In this document: one piece after another, positions 34,601-44,656 of the stretch | Layout of the letters: every line of letters starts with the position of its first letter | Numbering within the stretch: position 1 is the first letter of the stretch | Position numbers and translations under genes: made by a program | Notes under the pieces: model-generated | Database searches by the model: none | What the model was told of the DNA's origin: nothing | Seen by the model: the letters and a program-made list of their open reading frames with translations, nothing else | NCBI GenBank assembly: GCA_037043015.1 | Contig: CM073323.1 | Location: forward strand, 20,984,758 to 21,048,757 | Reading direction: 5' to 3' | Length of the DNA stretch: 64,000 nt | Source of the DNA: Bryum argenteum | Taxonomy: Eukaryota; Streptophyta; Bryopsida; Bryales; Bryaceae

Positions 34601-36037
34601 CCACAGTTCGACAGTCTCAACCGAGACTTGTGGGTGCTGCGTGGCTGAGAAGACTGGGGATGGAGAAGCCGTTTGTGGAGCTGAGAGTTTGTAAAGTCGT
34701 GAGCGGGGGTCACGTTCGGCCTTCAGGAGTAGTTTGCGGCAAGAGCTGTTGAGGACTAAGCAGTGCTTGGCGGTAAATACGATGATGTGCCCTAAATCGG
34801 CAAGCGAGCCCACTGAGATCAGGTTAGTATTAACTTGAGGAACGTAGAGAACATCGGTGATAGGCTTTATTTCTGGGTGAGAGAAGACAACCGTTCCTTT
34901 ATTTTGGACGGGAAGTACTTGCCCAGCGGCAGTACGGATACTAGTAACTGAGGATGCGGAGATGTCTGATAGAGCGCTGGCGTTGCCAGTAACGTGAGAA
35001 CTAGCGCCAGAATCCATGAACCATGGATCTTCGTCGGTTGTGAAGGCCGCAATACAGGCGTTCAGCGCAGCTTCATTGTCGTCGAAGTCCTCATGTTCTT
35101 CGTACAGGTCGGCTTCTGAGTTGTCTGCAACGGCGACGTATGATGTGCCTTGAGTCTTGAGTTTCATTAGCTGAGCTTGGAGTTCTTTGATCTGATTCTC
35201 CATTTTGGTGACCTCGCAGTTGTTGTCGTTGTGACCATACTGGCCGCATGATCTGCAGGGACGATACTGAGATTGGGATCTGCCGCTACCTCCACGATTC
35301 GCTCTGTTGGAACGGCCACCACCGCGCCAGTCTCGCTGTTGAGGTGGTCGGTGGAAGCGATCTGCGGTCTTCGTGAAGAGAGCTTCATCGGTGTCGTGGC
35401 TTCTGTCAAGCAGCTTCGAGCTCTCCTCGTGTAATAGTAAGCCCTGCAATTCAGGAAAGGTAGGGCTGCGTTCTCTTCCCTTTTGGATAGCTTTGAACGT
35501 GGCCCAGGATCTGGGGAGACTGGCTAGAAGTTGATCGACTAGATCTTCGTCAGAGATGGTGACTCCAAGACTGGATAGTTGAGTAATGAGAGAGTTCATC
35601 TCTTGAAGGTGCGAATCTACTATTCTACCTTCTGACATTCTTAACGAGTAGAACTTCTCCTTTAGCGCTAGTCTGCGAGAGGGGCTTTGAATATCGTACA
35701 TGCGCTTCAAAGTGTCCCAAATTTCTACTGGTTCGGTAAGATGCATAATGTGAAGGAGAATGTGGTCTTTTACCGTAGAGATCGGGGATTCGACACACGC
35801 GCGAATCTTCAACTGCGTCGCCGCCTATTGCTCCCCGTGGTGGAGTGAGTCGCGCTGCGGCGCCCGTGGCGGAGCCCGTAACTATCGATGAGTTGTTGCT
35901 TGAGCTTCCAGCGTCACGTGGCGTCGTTGAGGGAGAGAAGAATCGCCACAAGTTTTCCCTGCATGAACAAAGAACTTGACGCGATAGCTCCAAAGCATGT
36001 AGTTCGTTTGGCCATCTAGCTTCGTAGATTCAGTCAT
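31664..36037 (-). pseudogene. Copia gag-pol polyprotein, several frameshifts
   Basis: The main open frame, 35812 down to 32192, has 1206 codons. In order it carries a gag UBN2-type region (about 1-130), zinc knuckle CRSCGQYGHNDNNC (about 183-197), aspartic protease WFMDSGASSHVTG, GAG-pre-integrase LWHKRLAHVNQQ, integrase HSDICGPL...DDFSRKSW with TDRGGEY and QQNGIAERRNR, and reverse transcriptase LHHMDVRTAFLHG, LYGLKQSPRAWYDR and YIDDLFITG. The gag start is in another frame: ATG at 36037, KLDGQTNYMLWSYRVK, stopping at 35882; a third frame bridges 35950-35815. RNase H lies in further frames (AVWLTRLLQEL, MHCDNQSALKLARNP, KHIDIHYHFVRE), after shifts near 32225 and 32115. Order gag-PR-INT-RT-RH is Copia. 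As sequenced it cannot make one polyprotein. Confidence 0.92.
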
Positions 36038-36099
36038 CTCTCTGAACAGGGAATCCATATTGGATAGCTGATCGGATCAGTTTCTGTGTGTCACAGAGT

Positions 36100-36111
36100 G
36101 CTCTGATACCA
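36100..36111 (-). other. Primer binding site (initiator tRNA-Met)
   Basis: Minus strand TGGTATCAGAGC directly follows the 5' LTR end CCAACA. This is the standard complement of the plant initiator methionine tRNA 3' end used by many Copia elements. Confidence 0.93.
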
Positions 36112-36245
36112 TGTTGGTATTAAGTGAGCTCAGAATGAGAGAGAGAATTGAGTACATGCGATACGGTTAAGTACTGGGAGATATACGCGGTAATAGGCTA
36201 TTAGGGTGCTGACTAAACCCTAGATGGATGAAAGTAATTCCTTCA
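36112..36245 (-). repeat. 5' LTR of the Copia element (lies right on the + strand)
   Basis: 134 bp, identical by eye to 30880-31013. On the minus strand it should hold the element's promoter; ATATCTCCCAGTACTTAACC is within it, but no clear TATA box is seen. Confidence 0.95.
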
Positions 36246-36350
36246 CTTTGACAGGCGGACTGCCCACAGAGCTTTCCGAATTGCCGCTGAACGTCCTGTA
36301 AGCTCTACATCCTCTGTTGACCTATTAGCGTAGTTGCATATTAAACTGCA

Positions 36351-37880
36351 GCGACTTCAAATACTTACAAGTCAGACATTATTTGTTGTTGTTGACCTCA
36401 TAAAACAAATTAAATCCCATGGTTGATTCGTAGAGCCACAAAAATATACTAAGTAAAACATGATTGAAATTTGAGTGATTATAAATATAATCTCAAAGTT
36501 TGTTTCATTTTAGAAATAATAAATAATTGGTTAGATATACTTCATATTGTTTTGAGGTATAGTTAGATGAATGCAAAACTATAAAGCTTAAGATTATGAT
36601 GGATTTGCACCTTGAATTACATAAGAATATTTTTGTAGGTGAAGTGTATATGGAAATGTAATTGGATTATAGTTCTGTTAGGATACATTTAATGACAATG
36701 AAGAAAGAATTTTTACAATAAAAGAAGTGGATACATTAGAATTTTTACAATATGTGTCTTGACTAGAGTAAAAGATGCTAGAATTTGAAATCCTTCAAGA
36801 TTTTACAAGAATGGAGATTATTGTGCTAAAAATTTAGAAAGGTACCTATGCTTACAAAACTAGTTATCTATTGTCTGAATATATGGAATGCAAAATCTTT
36901 GCTTGAAATGACTTACATCCTTTTGTATTTAGATTTTATTTTTATTTTTTGGAAATCTATACTAGACTAAAATTCTATTTTCACTTCCATTTATCAAATG
37001 ATTTAATGAAGTTGAAAAATCAACAACTCTTGCAAGAAATTTCAATTTTCTTTATGATACACTTGAAAAGATTGACATTCTTGCAAACATTATTGACATT
37101 TGCAATAATGTCATAAACAAAAGGCTATGACTCTTGAAGTCTAAATGTTGCAATTTATTAATAATATTACTAATAAAATAAATAAATGCAGGCAATCTCA
37201 AAAACTAGAAGTTATGTTATGTAAATCTAAATATCGTTGAATACATTAATAATCGCAAGTGAGGCATCTACGTCAACTTCTATTACATATAGTCCAATTC
37301 TGGAATGCCAAACTTTGTTGAATCCAATGCAAAAGAACTAATTGGTAAAATTTATTTGTTTTATTAAGTTAAAGTACTCTCACATGATTTCTATGAACCT
37401 CAAATTTAGCTTACAAATCAACAAAATTGAGATGTTGATTCAGAAAAGGTGAATTTATTTTATGGAATCATAAGATTTGACCAAACATTTTTGACCAAAC
37501 ATTCTTGCTTCTGACTAGTAAATGATAAAAGTTTCTTCTATATTTTTTGGTGTTAGCAACTTAATAAGTATCTCATGAAATTAAAGAAATCACACAATTG
37601 ACATGTTTACTAGAGTAAGTACACCTATTTTCGGGCACTTAATTCATTCACCATACTTGGAGTGCTCACAGGTGTGATTTACTATTTTTCAATGATTAGC
37701 AATTAGAAAAAATAAGGTTTCCGTATTTTTGAGGTATTTCTACGCACTTACATATTTAATCACAGATTTTAGAATTGACTAATATAGGTACACCTATAGT
37801 CGTTCATCCTCTTGCATGTACATGAGAAACATACTATCTCATGAAATTTTCATTTCATCCCAAGAAAATATTCATTCGGG
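36351..37880 (+). repeat. Repeat R1, copy 2, replacing exons 5-6 of copy C
   Basis: Partner of 2086-3640. Left boundary just after intron 4 of copy C (AAACTGCAGCGACTTCAAAT); right boundary about 37880, then intron 6 sequence begins near 37980. Exons 5 and 6, present in B and D, are absent between these points. Confidence 0.7.
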
Positions 37881-39691
37881 GCTCTCCGATGGATCTTGCT
37901 TGAGCAACGTTCTCAAGAAAATAAGCAACCTTATTGCATCCCAAGCAGTTATTTATGACATAGTTAAAAACGTTTCTCAAGATTGCATGTAACTCTTTAA
38001 GATAAGTCTGCACAGTGTAGAGCATCAGTACTACTATTGGAGATTGGTGACCCAGATAAATATGCATGCGATTGTAATCCGTCGTTTCTGAAATGTAAGA
38101 ATTACTAGTGATGAGATCTGAGAGGTGAATCATCATGATCAACAGGATGAATTTGCGTGCAATGTGGCACGATTTTCTCAACAAGCTTTAATTGCAGGGA
38201 CCTTTACGAGACCTGCCCCGAAGTTTTATAATCTCTTCCGTCTCCACACTGTACAATCTGTACGTTTGAAGTGTCCTTTGAATTTAATGTCTCGCATGAT
38301 TAAAATCCAGTTACATGGCTTCACTCTCTTTCACAGTAGGCGTATATTAGATTCTCAAGTGTGTTAGACTTGGTTGTAGTCCAGAATAATCGTGTCGGTG
38401 TTGCCATATATTAGTCGAGCAACTACTGTGAGCTATCAACATTCGTACTCTGCATTGTCTGCTATTAGCCACTTACTGATCAGTTGATTTTAATGTTCCA
38501 TGCTGCAGAAGCCTTAGTTACAACAGATTCTCAGAAATGCCAGAGCTCTCTCAGATCGGTAGAGGTTGGCTTCCCCAGAACGTTGGAGTGCTAGACCTAT
38601 CAGGTCTTCACATTGGAGGCGTTTTACCCTCTAATTGGAGCTCAATTCCCGAGCTCTTATCACGAGTCTAGGGAATTGTATGCCACTTTTCTACGTCACA
38701 CGCGTGCTCATCATCGGAAAGTAAGCATTTTGATATATCTCTTTTTAAACACTGAAACAGTTTTTTAGGTGTAAAGAACAACGCAGAAATCCCACATCAG
38801 TGAAAAGAGATGGGTAATCTCGGGGAATTTCCAAACCTCGGCATTTTGGTGAATTTCATGCAATAATCAAGGAACGCCCTTTGAGTGTCATTAAATCTAC
38901 TTATCGGCAGATCGCATTCTAATAATTTTTCTTTTGAACTCTACAATCCGGACGCCATATGTATGATTTATTAGGACAGGGTACTATCTTCCAAAACTTA
39001 GTGGATGCATTACTCACTCTGTCCAACAAAAAAGTGGCTCACTGAAATGAGTGATTAGGTAAAAAGGATGAAGAAGTGCGGAATGGCTCAAGATAAAAGA
39101 TATGGTTGCTTTGAGTGATGCTTCAAGTTCTGCATGATTCTCAATGATATTATCGAATAATCAATTGTTTGCTACTAGTTGCAGTGTCTACGAAGAACGA
39201 CATCAACTACAAGGCTGTCATCATCCCACATGTCATCGATGGTGTCATAATTTTGGAGCCGTGATCTTGTACTTGGCTATCGTAACTCACCGGGAAAATA
39301 AGCATATGTATAAGCTTGTGAAAAGTACTAAGCTGCAAGTGCTAGGCTCTTCAAAGTATAGAAAGCTTCCAGCTTTAGAGGCGTTATCATTGTTGACTTG
39401 TCATGATATCAGTTGCTCGCCTAGAAAAATTTACTTTCTTAATCATTCAGTGTAGCCTTTAAAGATCTCATTGCGACGTGCAGGATTTGAAGATTCTGGT
39501 GTGAGAACGAAGAAATGCGAGTACAGTGAGCTTAGTGCTGCTACAAAGAATTTCTCAGAAGTGAAGAAAACTGGGTCAAGGAGCATACTTAGTTACGGTG
39601 TTGTTTACACGGTACACTTCCGACCTACTATGTACGTGGGCAAAACGTTCAGTATAAGAGAACCTAAGATACATCGATCAAAATTAAATCT

Positions 39692-39969
39692 CACTACTAG
39701 AAAAGAGGGGGGTAAGCAATGTGACAAACATTGCTTTTTGTGCAAACATTGCTTACTTGGGCAATGTCTTGGGGCATGTTTTAGCACCCCTTCCAAGAAA
39801 ATAAGCAATGTCTTCAACCTAAATCTACAATTTAATGGATTTGAGGTTGAAACATTGCTTATTTTTTTGGGAAGGGTGCTAAAGCATGCCCCAAGACATT
39901 GCCCAAGTAAGCAATGTTTGCACAAAAAGTAATGCTTGTCACATTGCTTACCCCCCTCTTTTCTAGTAG
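39692..39969. mobile_element. CACTA-like hairpin MITE in copy C
   Basis: Starts CACTACTAGAAAAGAGGGGG and ends CCCCCTCTTTTCTAGTAG; about 32 bp of exact inverted ends, and the arms keep pairing for about 125 bp (GCAATGT...ACATTGC blocks). TCT lies at 39689-39691 and 39970-39972; copy A has a single TCT at 7826-7828 in the same intron. CACTACTAGAAAA is a typical En/Spm terminus and the 3-bp duplication fits. The right end lacks the final TG expected from perfect symmetry. Confidence 0.82.
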
Positions 39970-40872
39970 TCTTAGATGTTCAAGCGATTCTCAAGAGCAT
40001 TCCTGGTACTGCAGTAAAACTTCATTAGTTACACAATAAGAAAGATGGAGTCAGAATTGTGTTGGGTGTAAAATTTGGATGCTCATTTACCCCACCGTCA
40101 ACCACTCAATGAAGGTGCTAGTGTGAAGATGCAATTGTAAGAAGTTTTATGCTTGAACATATGAACCCTGAAATGCAGATGGTTGTCGAATTACACCATG
40201 GCAGTGAGACTTGCTTGTCGGTAGAGGGTCGGGAGATTCTATACAAAATTAATATTTTGAGGTGTTGAGGAGATGCAGTACATAACTCCGAGATAAATTT
40301 TGTGGTTCATAAATTGGGGGATTGTGCAGAGTACGCTCACAAACAACAAACAGGTGGCTGTGAAGCAGTTATTCATGAAGACTCAGCAAGCTAGCGAGGA
40401 TTTTCTGAATGAAGTTCTTCTGACAGTTCTGAGTCACTAATCTTCAACATCGCAGCCTTGTAGCTCTCAAAGGCTATTGTCTGCACGATAAAGAGATGCT
40501 CCTGGTGTATGAGCTTGTTGACTTCCGTGATTTGAACAAGCTGGATGTCTAATTCTTTCTGTTTCTTACCATCCTCCTCTCTGTTGAAGGTGCTGCATAT
40601 ATACCACCACATTAGAAAACCCTTGTAATACTTCAAACTTAACAGCTCACAGAGCATCCACTGACAGATTTTCTTGTACCTTAACCACTCTGTGTCACGT
40701 GACACAGATGCAAGGAGTGAAGAATGGCAAGTAATAAGCTGGTCAACAAGAAAGCACCTCTGCCTAGGGATTGCTCAGGGTTGATACAATCTATATGCAT
40801 ATTCTTAGTCCAGAATTGTTCATCGAGGTATCAAAGCCAGCAACGCTTTATTGGATAAGGATCTGAACGCCA

Positions 40873-41030
40873 AGATTGCTGATTTTAGTCTGGCCAGGCC
40901 AATAGACGACATACTGTCTGGGATCATCACCTAACAACGTGCTGGAACGCTAGATTGCTGATTTTAGTCTGGCCAGGCCAATAGACGACATACTGTCTGG
41001 GATCATCACCTTACAACGTGCTGGAACGCT
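40873..41030 (+). repeat. 79-bp tandem duplication in kinase exon 14 of copy C
   Basis: AGATTGCTGATTTTAGTCTG ... GTGCTGGAACGCT occurs twice back to back (40873-40951 and 40952-41030), differing at one base (CCTAAC against CCTTAC). It repeats the segment encoding the DFS (former DFG) motif and the end of the exon; 79 bp is not a multiple of 3. Confidence 0.92.
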
Positions 41031-41450
41031 GTGAGCAATTCGATCTTGCACCATGGCATAGACAAAGTGAAATCATTCCTTGGCCAGAAGTGAGAGACTT
41101 TGTCATCAAGTCTGTAGCAGGTAGACTAAAATTAAAGCCCTTGTGTGATGCAGTGGCTACGTCGCACCAGAGTACGTGTACGTGATGTATGGCGAATTGA
41201 GCAAGAAAGCAGATGAGTACAGCTTCGGCGTCCTGATCCTGGAGGTTGTGAGTGGTGTAAGAAACAAGAATCCCACTTAAGCCGGAAATAACATTTAGCT
41301 GCCACGCGGGTGAGCCTCCCTCAGTGAGCTGCCGTCATATACATTGCTGATATATTGTAGCAAAGTAAGGGCCGAATTTCTTCTTATAAAGGACGATGCG
41401 TTCTTGTCGTACAGGCATGGAGACTCCACAAAAGAGACAGACTGAAAGAA

Positions 41451-41812
41451 GGCCTTCGCACATGAGGCGTTGAGCCGACGCTGACGCCCGAAATGCCGAC
41501 GGTGGAGGCTCACCGCAGGCTTCGGGAAAACCTTGCGCCAGCCAGCGCCCGTCAGCGCCTGGTCTCTGCGGCACCCTGCCCAAACGCTGCAGCACCTGCC
41601 CCACCCACAAACAAAAAACAAAAGTGACCCGTCCAATTAATTATTTTTTTTAAGATTTAAAAATTTTTAAAAAGGCGAGGCGGGTCAGCCCTACCGGCTG
41701 CCCGCGTCTCGCGGCGGCCAGGGGTGGCGCTTGGCTGGCCGGTCGGCACCTGGCCCAGAATAGGCTGCCAGGCGCTGCCGCCGGCGCCAGCCCCCTGCCA
41801 TGTGCGAAGGCT
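41451..41812. mobile_element. GC-rich MITE-like insertion in the last exon of copy C
   Basis: GCCTTCGCACATG (41452) and CATGTGCGAAGGC (to 41811) are exact inverses. The paralogous exon of copy A runs straight through (CTGAAAGAGTCGATGG at 9226), so about 360 bp were inserted. The right half is strongly GC-rich (GCGCTGCCGCCGGCGCC). Target duplication cannot be fixed (AAG or a little longer). Confidence 0.72.
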
Positions 41813-42010
41813 AAGAGTTAATGGACCCCGGCTTCAGGTGAGCGAACGAACGAAGAAATGGAGGTAGAAACAGCCGCCATATGCGTTGTTGACATGTCTT
41901 CAGAGAGACGGTCCACCATGCATGCTCCGGGTGGTGACCATGTTGGCAGAAGATGCAGACTTTGATGCAGCTCCCGCTTTCACAGAAACCTCCTCTCGTA
42001 GATGGCTAGA

Positions 42011-42815
42011 TGATCAACCGCCCTCTGAATATGGCACTTTTAGTTTTATGTGCTAATGCAGCAAAAGACTATTACAATCACCATCAACATTTGATTGGGG
42101 AAAACCGACGGCTAGTTCATTATCAGCCAATGGATTTCGCCTCTTGGCCGGTCCAAATTTCAAACCATCGGATGCCAATCCGATGAAATTATGGATTCAT
42201 CGGAAATCAGCCGATGTAAGAAATAAAGCACCGGATATATATAGCCTGTGAGATTAAAAAAATGTCGGATCTTGGCCGGTCTAGGGTTTGAAAGTATAAC
42301 TTATACCCAGGACATGCATTAGATACCCTCAGGTTCTTAGAGGTTGTCAACTAGGGTATTGCACTAGGGTATCGTCATGAGGTCACAGAAGCAAATGCTG
42401 AGAACCCTCAACGGCCGTTACGGCAGTTATGGCACTGTGCGGCTTCGTTGCTTCTCAGCCTCCGCTTGCTTGTTTCCTAAAGATTTTAATGCCTCAAATT
42501 TAAAGTCTTGAGCAAACATTTGTGTTCTCCTATTTCAAGATTTTTACTTAGAAACAAACACCAATAACTTTACATTATCTCTTTTAGATCATTAGGGCCG
42601 GGAGGGATTTCATTTAAATAATCGGATATTAATTAGCCCATGAAAATTTGAAAATACAGGCAATTGGCCTATTAATTCTATAAAACTTCGGCACTTGCCG
42701 ATGAGAAATGGAAAAATTCCTACCCTCCGTATCAACCATCGGCAATCAGCCAAGTGCTAAGGCTTCAAAAATTTCCCGAACCCTGATTCACCATGTCTGA
42801 GACCTTTTTTCCCAA
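42011..42815. other. Insertion downstream of copy C, origin not recognised
   Basis: Copy A goes from TATTACAATCCTCAT directly to the GTGATTGGTTGA minisatellite, whereas here about 720 bp intervene (about 42098-42815). They contain several variants of CCGATG / CATCGG (for example GAAATCAGCCGATG, CAACCATCGGCAATCAGCC), suggesting a decayed inverted-repeat element. No ORF of note. Confidence 0.5.
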
Positions 42816-42985
42816 AGCGTGATTGGTTGATCTTTCAAAGGTTGTGATTGGTCAACTTGGAAGGGTTGTAATTGGTCGACCTTGAAGGGTTGTGATTCAT
42901 TGATCTTCAAAAGGTTGCGATTGATTGATCTTCAAGAGAGGTTGTGATTGGTCGACCTTTTAAGGGGTGTGATTGGTCGAAGTCT
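42816..42985 (+). repeat. Minisatellite of GGTTGTGATTGGTC units, copy 2
   Basis: About seven imperfect units of 20-28 bp (GTTGTGATTGGTCGACCTTG and variants), more than in the copy after A. Each unit carries ATTGG or ATTG(A/G). It lies about 1.7 kb upstream of receptor D. Confidence 0.7.
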
Positions 42986-44656
42986 TTGCTTCAACAAAAG
43001 TTATTCATTTGTTTCATTTATATATGTGTGACTCTATTTGCTCACTACTAGCACAAAAGGTGTGCACTTGCAACCAAACCCGTTCGTCTCGCTGCACTTT
43101 TGAGAATCACTTGCACATCATTCTTACGTGGTTAAATTAGACAGAACCTTAGTAGGCTAAATTCATGGCATCGTCATAGAACTCATAGATATTTTACACT
43201 GATTGAAATATAATTTGTGTTTCTTATCCCAAGAATAAATAATAAGCGTAAGTTAAAAATTGTAAAAACTATCAAGTAAGATCGCCTTAACTCTAGAAGA
43301 GTCATTTTAAAGTTTTAGGTGTCATGTTACATCTTCAATTACACCTATGACACACTGAATCTTTAATGCTCTTATTTTGAAAGAACCTATGATTAAAAGA
43401 AATTGAAACTCGACCAACTAAATGCAAATTACATTCTACTTGTCCAACTTGTCCAACGACCATTTGAAAAATTTGTCCATCCCAAAAACCACCATGCGGG
43501 GAAAAGTGCTGATATGACCACTGACTTTCGTTGACCAGTAGTTGCACCCTTGAAAATGGATCCCTAATCGAGCGGAAAGCTGAGCGATGGATCATAAATG
43601 ACTGAAAATCTTGGTCCTAATGCATAGACCGCCGACGGACTAAGTCACGGAGAGCTGACGGAATGGTTTTGTCGCCCCTCGTGCCCTTGACCAGGTACAA
43701 AGACGGCATATTCTCTGTACTCCGGAACAATCAATGATTATGATTGAAGATACTACATCCGGTCCTTAGCAGTACCAGAAATGACGCTACACTTGTAATT
43801 TATTTTGAGCCAGTTTTCGAGTCGTCCGAAGGTACGATCAAGCTCCGTCTCATAAACTCAGAGATTTAAATCTCAAAACTGACCTCACCGGCTTCCGGAA
43901 TCTGCACGGAAGTGTGCAGTAGATGTTGTAGACGAAGCGGTGATTGAAAACCGTGTCAACCCACTCTCGATGTTGGAGCTCCGACAGAAACTTCAATGTC
44001 TGGGAGGTTTTAGTGTGACGCAGCTCAGGCGGAAGACTGATATAGATTTGTGACGAATTCTTTGATCTATAACATTCTTGAATAAAGACACCCTGTTCGT
44101 TAAATTTTCAAAGATAGGTGGATATGAAACGCTCAGAACCACCGTGATTCGCGATATTTCGGAGACAATTTTAGTTCCGATCACGACTCTACAATTAGAA
44201 AGCGAAGTTTCAGTATCCAAATTTCGTATATCCTCTTCGAAACTTGACCTAAGTTGGATCGTCGTCGGGTAAGGCTTTTCGCTTCAAGCCCCGACGTGCA
44301 AGACATGCTCCTCTTGTAGATAAACTCGTTTGTCAAGTGAGCTATGAAAGATTAGGTGGAGTTGGTTCTGCAAACAGGTAACGAAATCTATACAAACTGA
44401 TGACAGCTTGATTGCATCTGCGTGAACAAATTAGTTGTAGTTAGAATTCGGTCGATCGGCACCTTTAGTAACTCGTCTGCTCCAAGGCACGATCGAACGC
44501 AGTTGCCGTGTTCTCTTTACCAGTGTGAACTGCTATAGTCTTCGAAATTGATAGATATGATTAACTTAGGACCTTGTCTTCGAAAAGCTGCCTTGACCCC
44601 AGCCCTACAGCATTGCTGCTGACTCCAAGTTTGATCCGTCTTGCAGGGGGCTCGTC
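42986..44656 (+). promoter_or_regulatory. C-D spacer and upstream region of receptor D
   Basis: The left part (to 43560) matches the A-B spacer, the right part matches the DNA before B. It holds the empty sites of two transposons: TAGG at 43153-43156 and TAA at 43565-43567. A TATATATG at about 43019 and the CCAAT-type array lie too far upstream to be assigned as the D promoter. No gene seen. Confidence 0.55.

Larger units (their letters stand above)
30880..36245 (-). mobile_element. Ty1/Copia LTR retrotransposon, 5366 bp, minus orientation
   Basis: 134-bp LTRs at 30880-31013 and 36112-36245 are identical in every base I compared. They start TG and end CA, and are flanked by CTTTG at 30875-30879 and 36246-36250. 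Removing the element restores exon 4 of receptor copy C (GGGAATCCTACTTTG then ACAGGCGGACTGCC). Reading on the minus strand: LTR, initiator-tRNA primer site, gag-PR-INT-RT-RNase H (Copia order), spacer, purine tract, LTR. Identical LTRs indicate recent insertion, yet the coding frame has several shifts. The spacer carries an opposite-strand ORF described separately. Confidence 0.97.
29996..42010 (+). pseudogene. LRR receptor-like kinase copy C, disrupted pseudogene
   Basis: Exon 1 is deleted. Remnants: exon 2 about 30287-30474, exon 3 about 30679-30750, exon 4 split by the Copia element (30854-30879 and 36251-36299). Exons 5-6 are missing at repeat R1. Exon 7 is about 38198-38261, exon 8 about 38510-38670, exon 9 reduced to a tail near 38910, exon 10 lost, exon 11 about 39183-39329, exon 12 about 39482-39612, exon 13 about 40329-40545, exon 14 about 40709-41030 with a 79-bp tandem duplication, exon 15 about 41152-41300, and exon 16 about 41416-42000 interrupted by a GC-rich insertion. 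HRD has become HRG and DFG has become DFS, so even a translated fragment would lack the catalytic and metal-binding residues. Several stops lie in exon 14. Its 3' half is closest to A, its 5' part to E. Confidence 0.88.

Noticed and set aside
39471..39932. 153-codon frame joining kinase exon 12 to downstream sequence
   Set aside because: Only the first part is exon 12; the remainder is translation through the CACTA-like hairpin, mirrored by a minus-strand frame.
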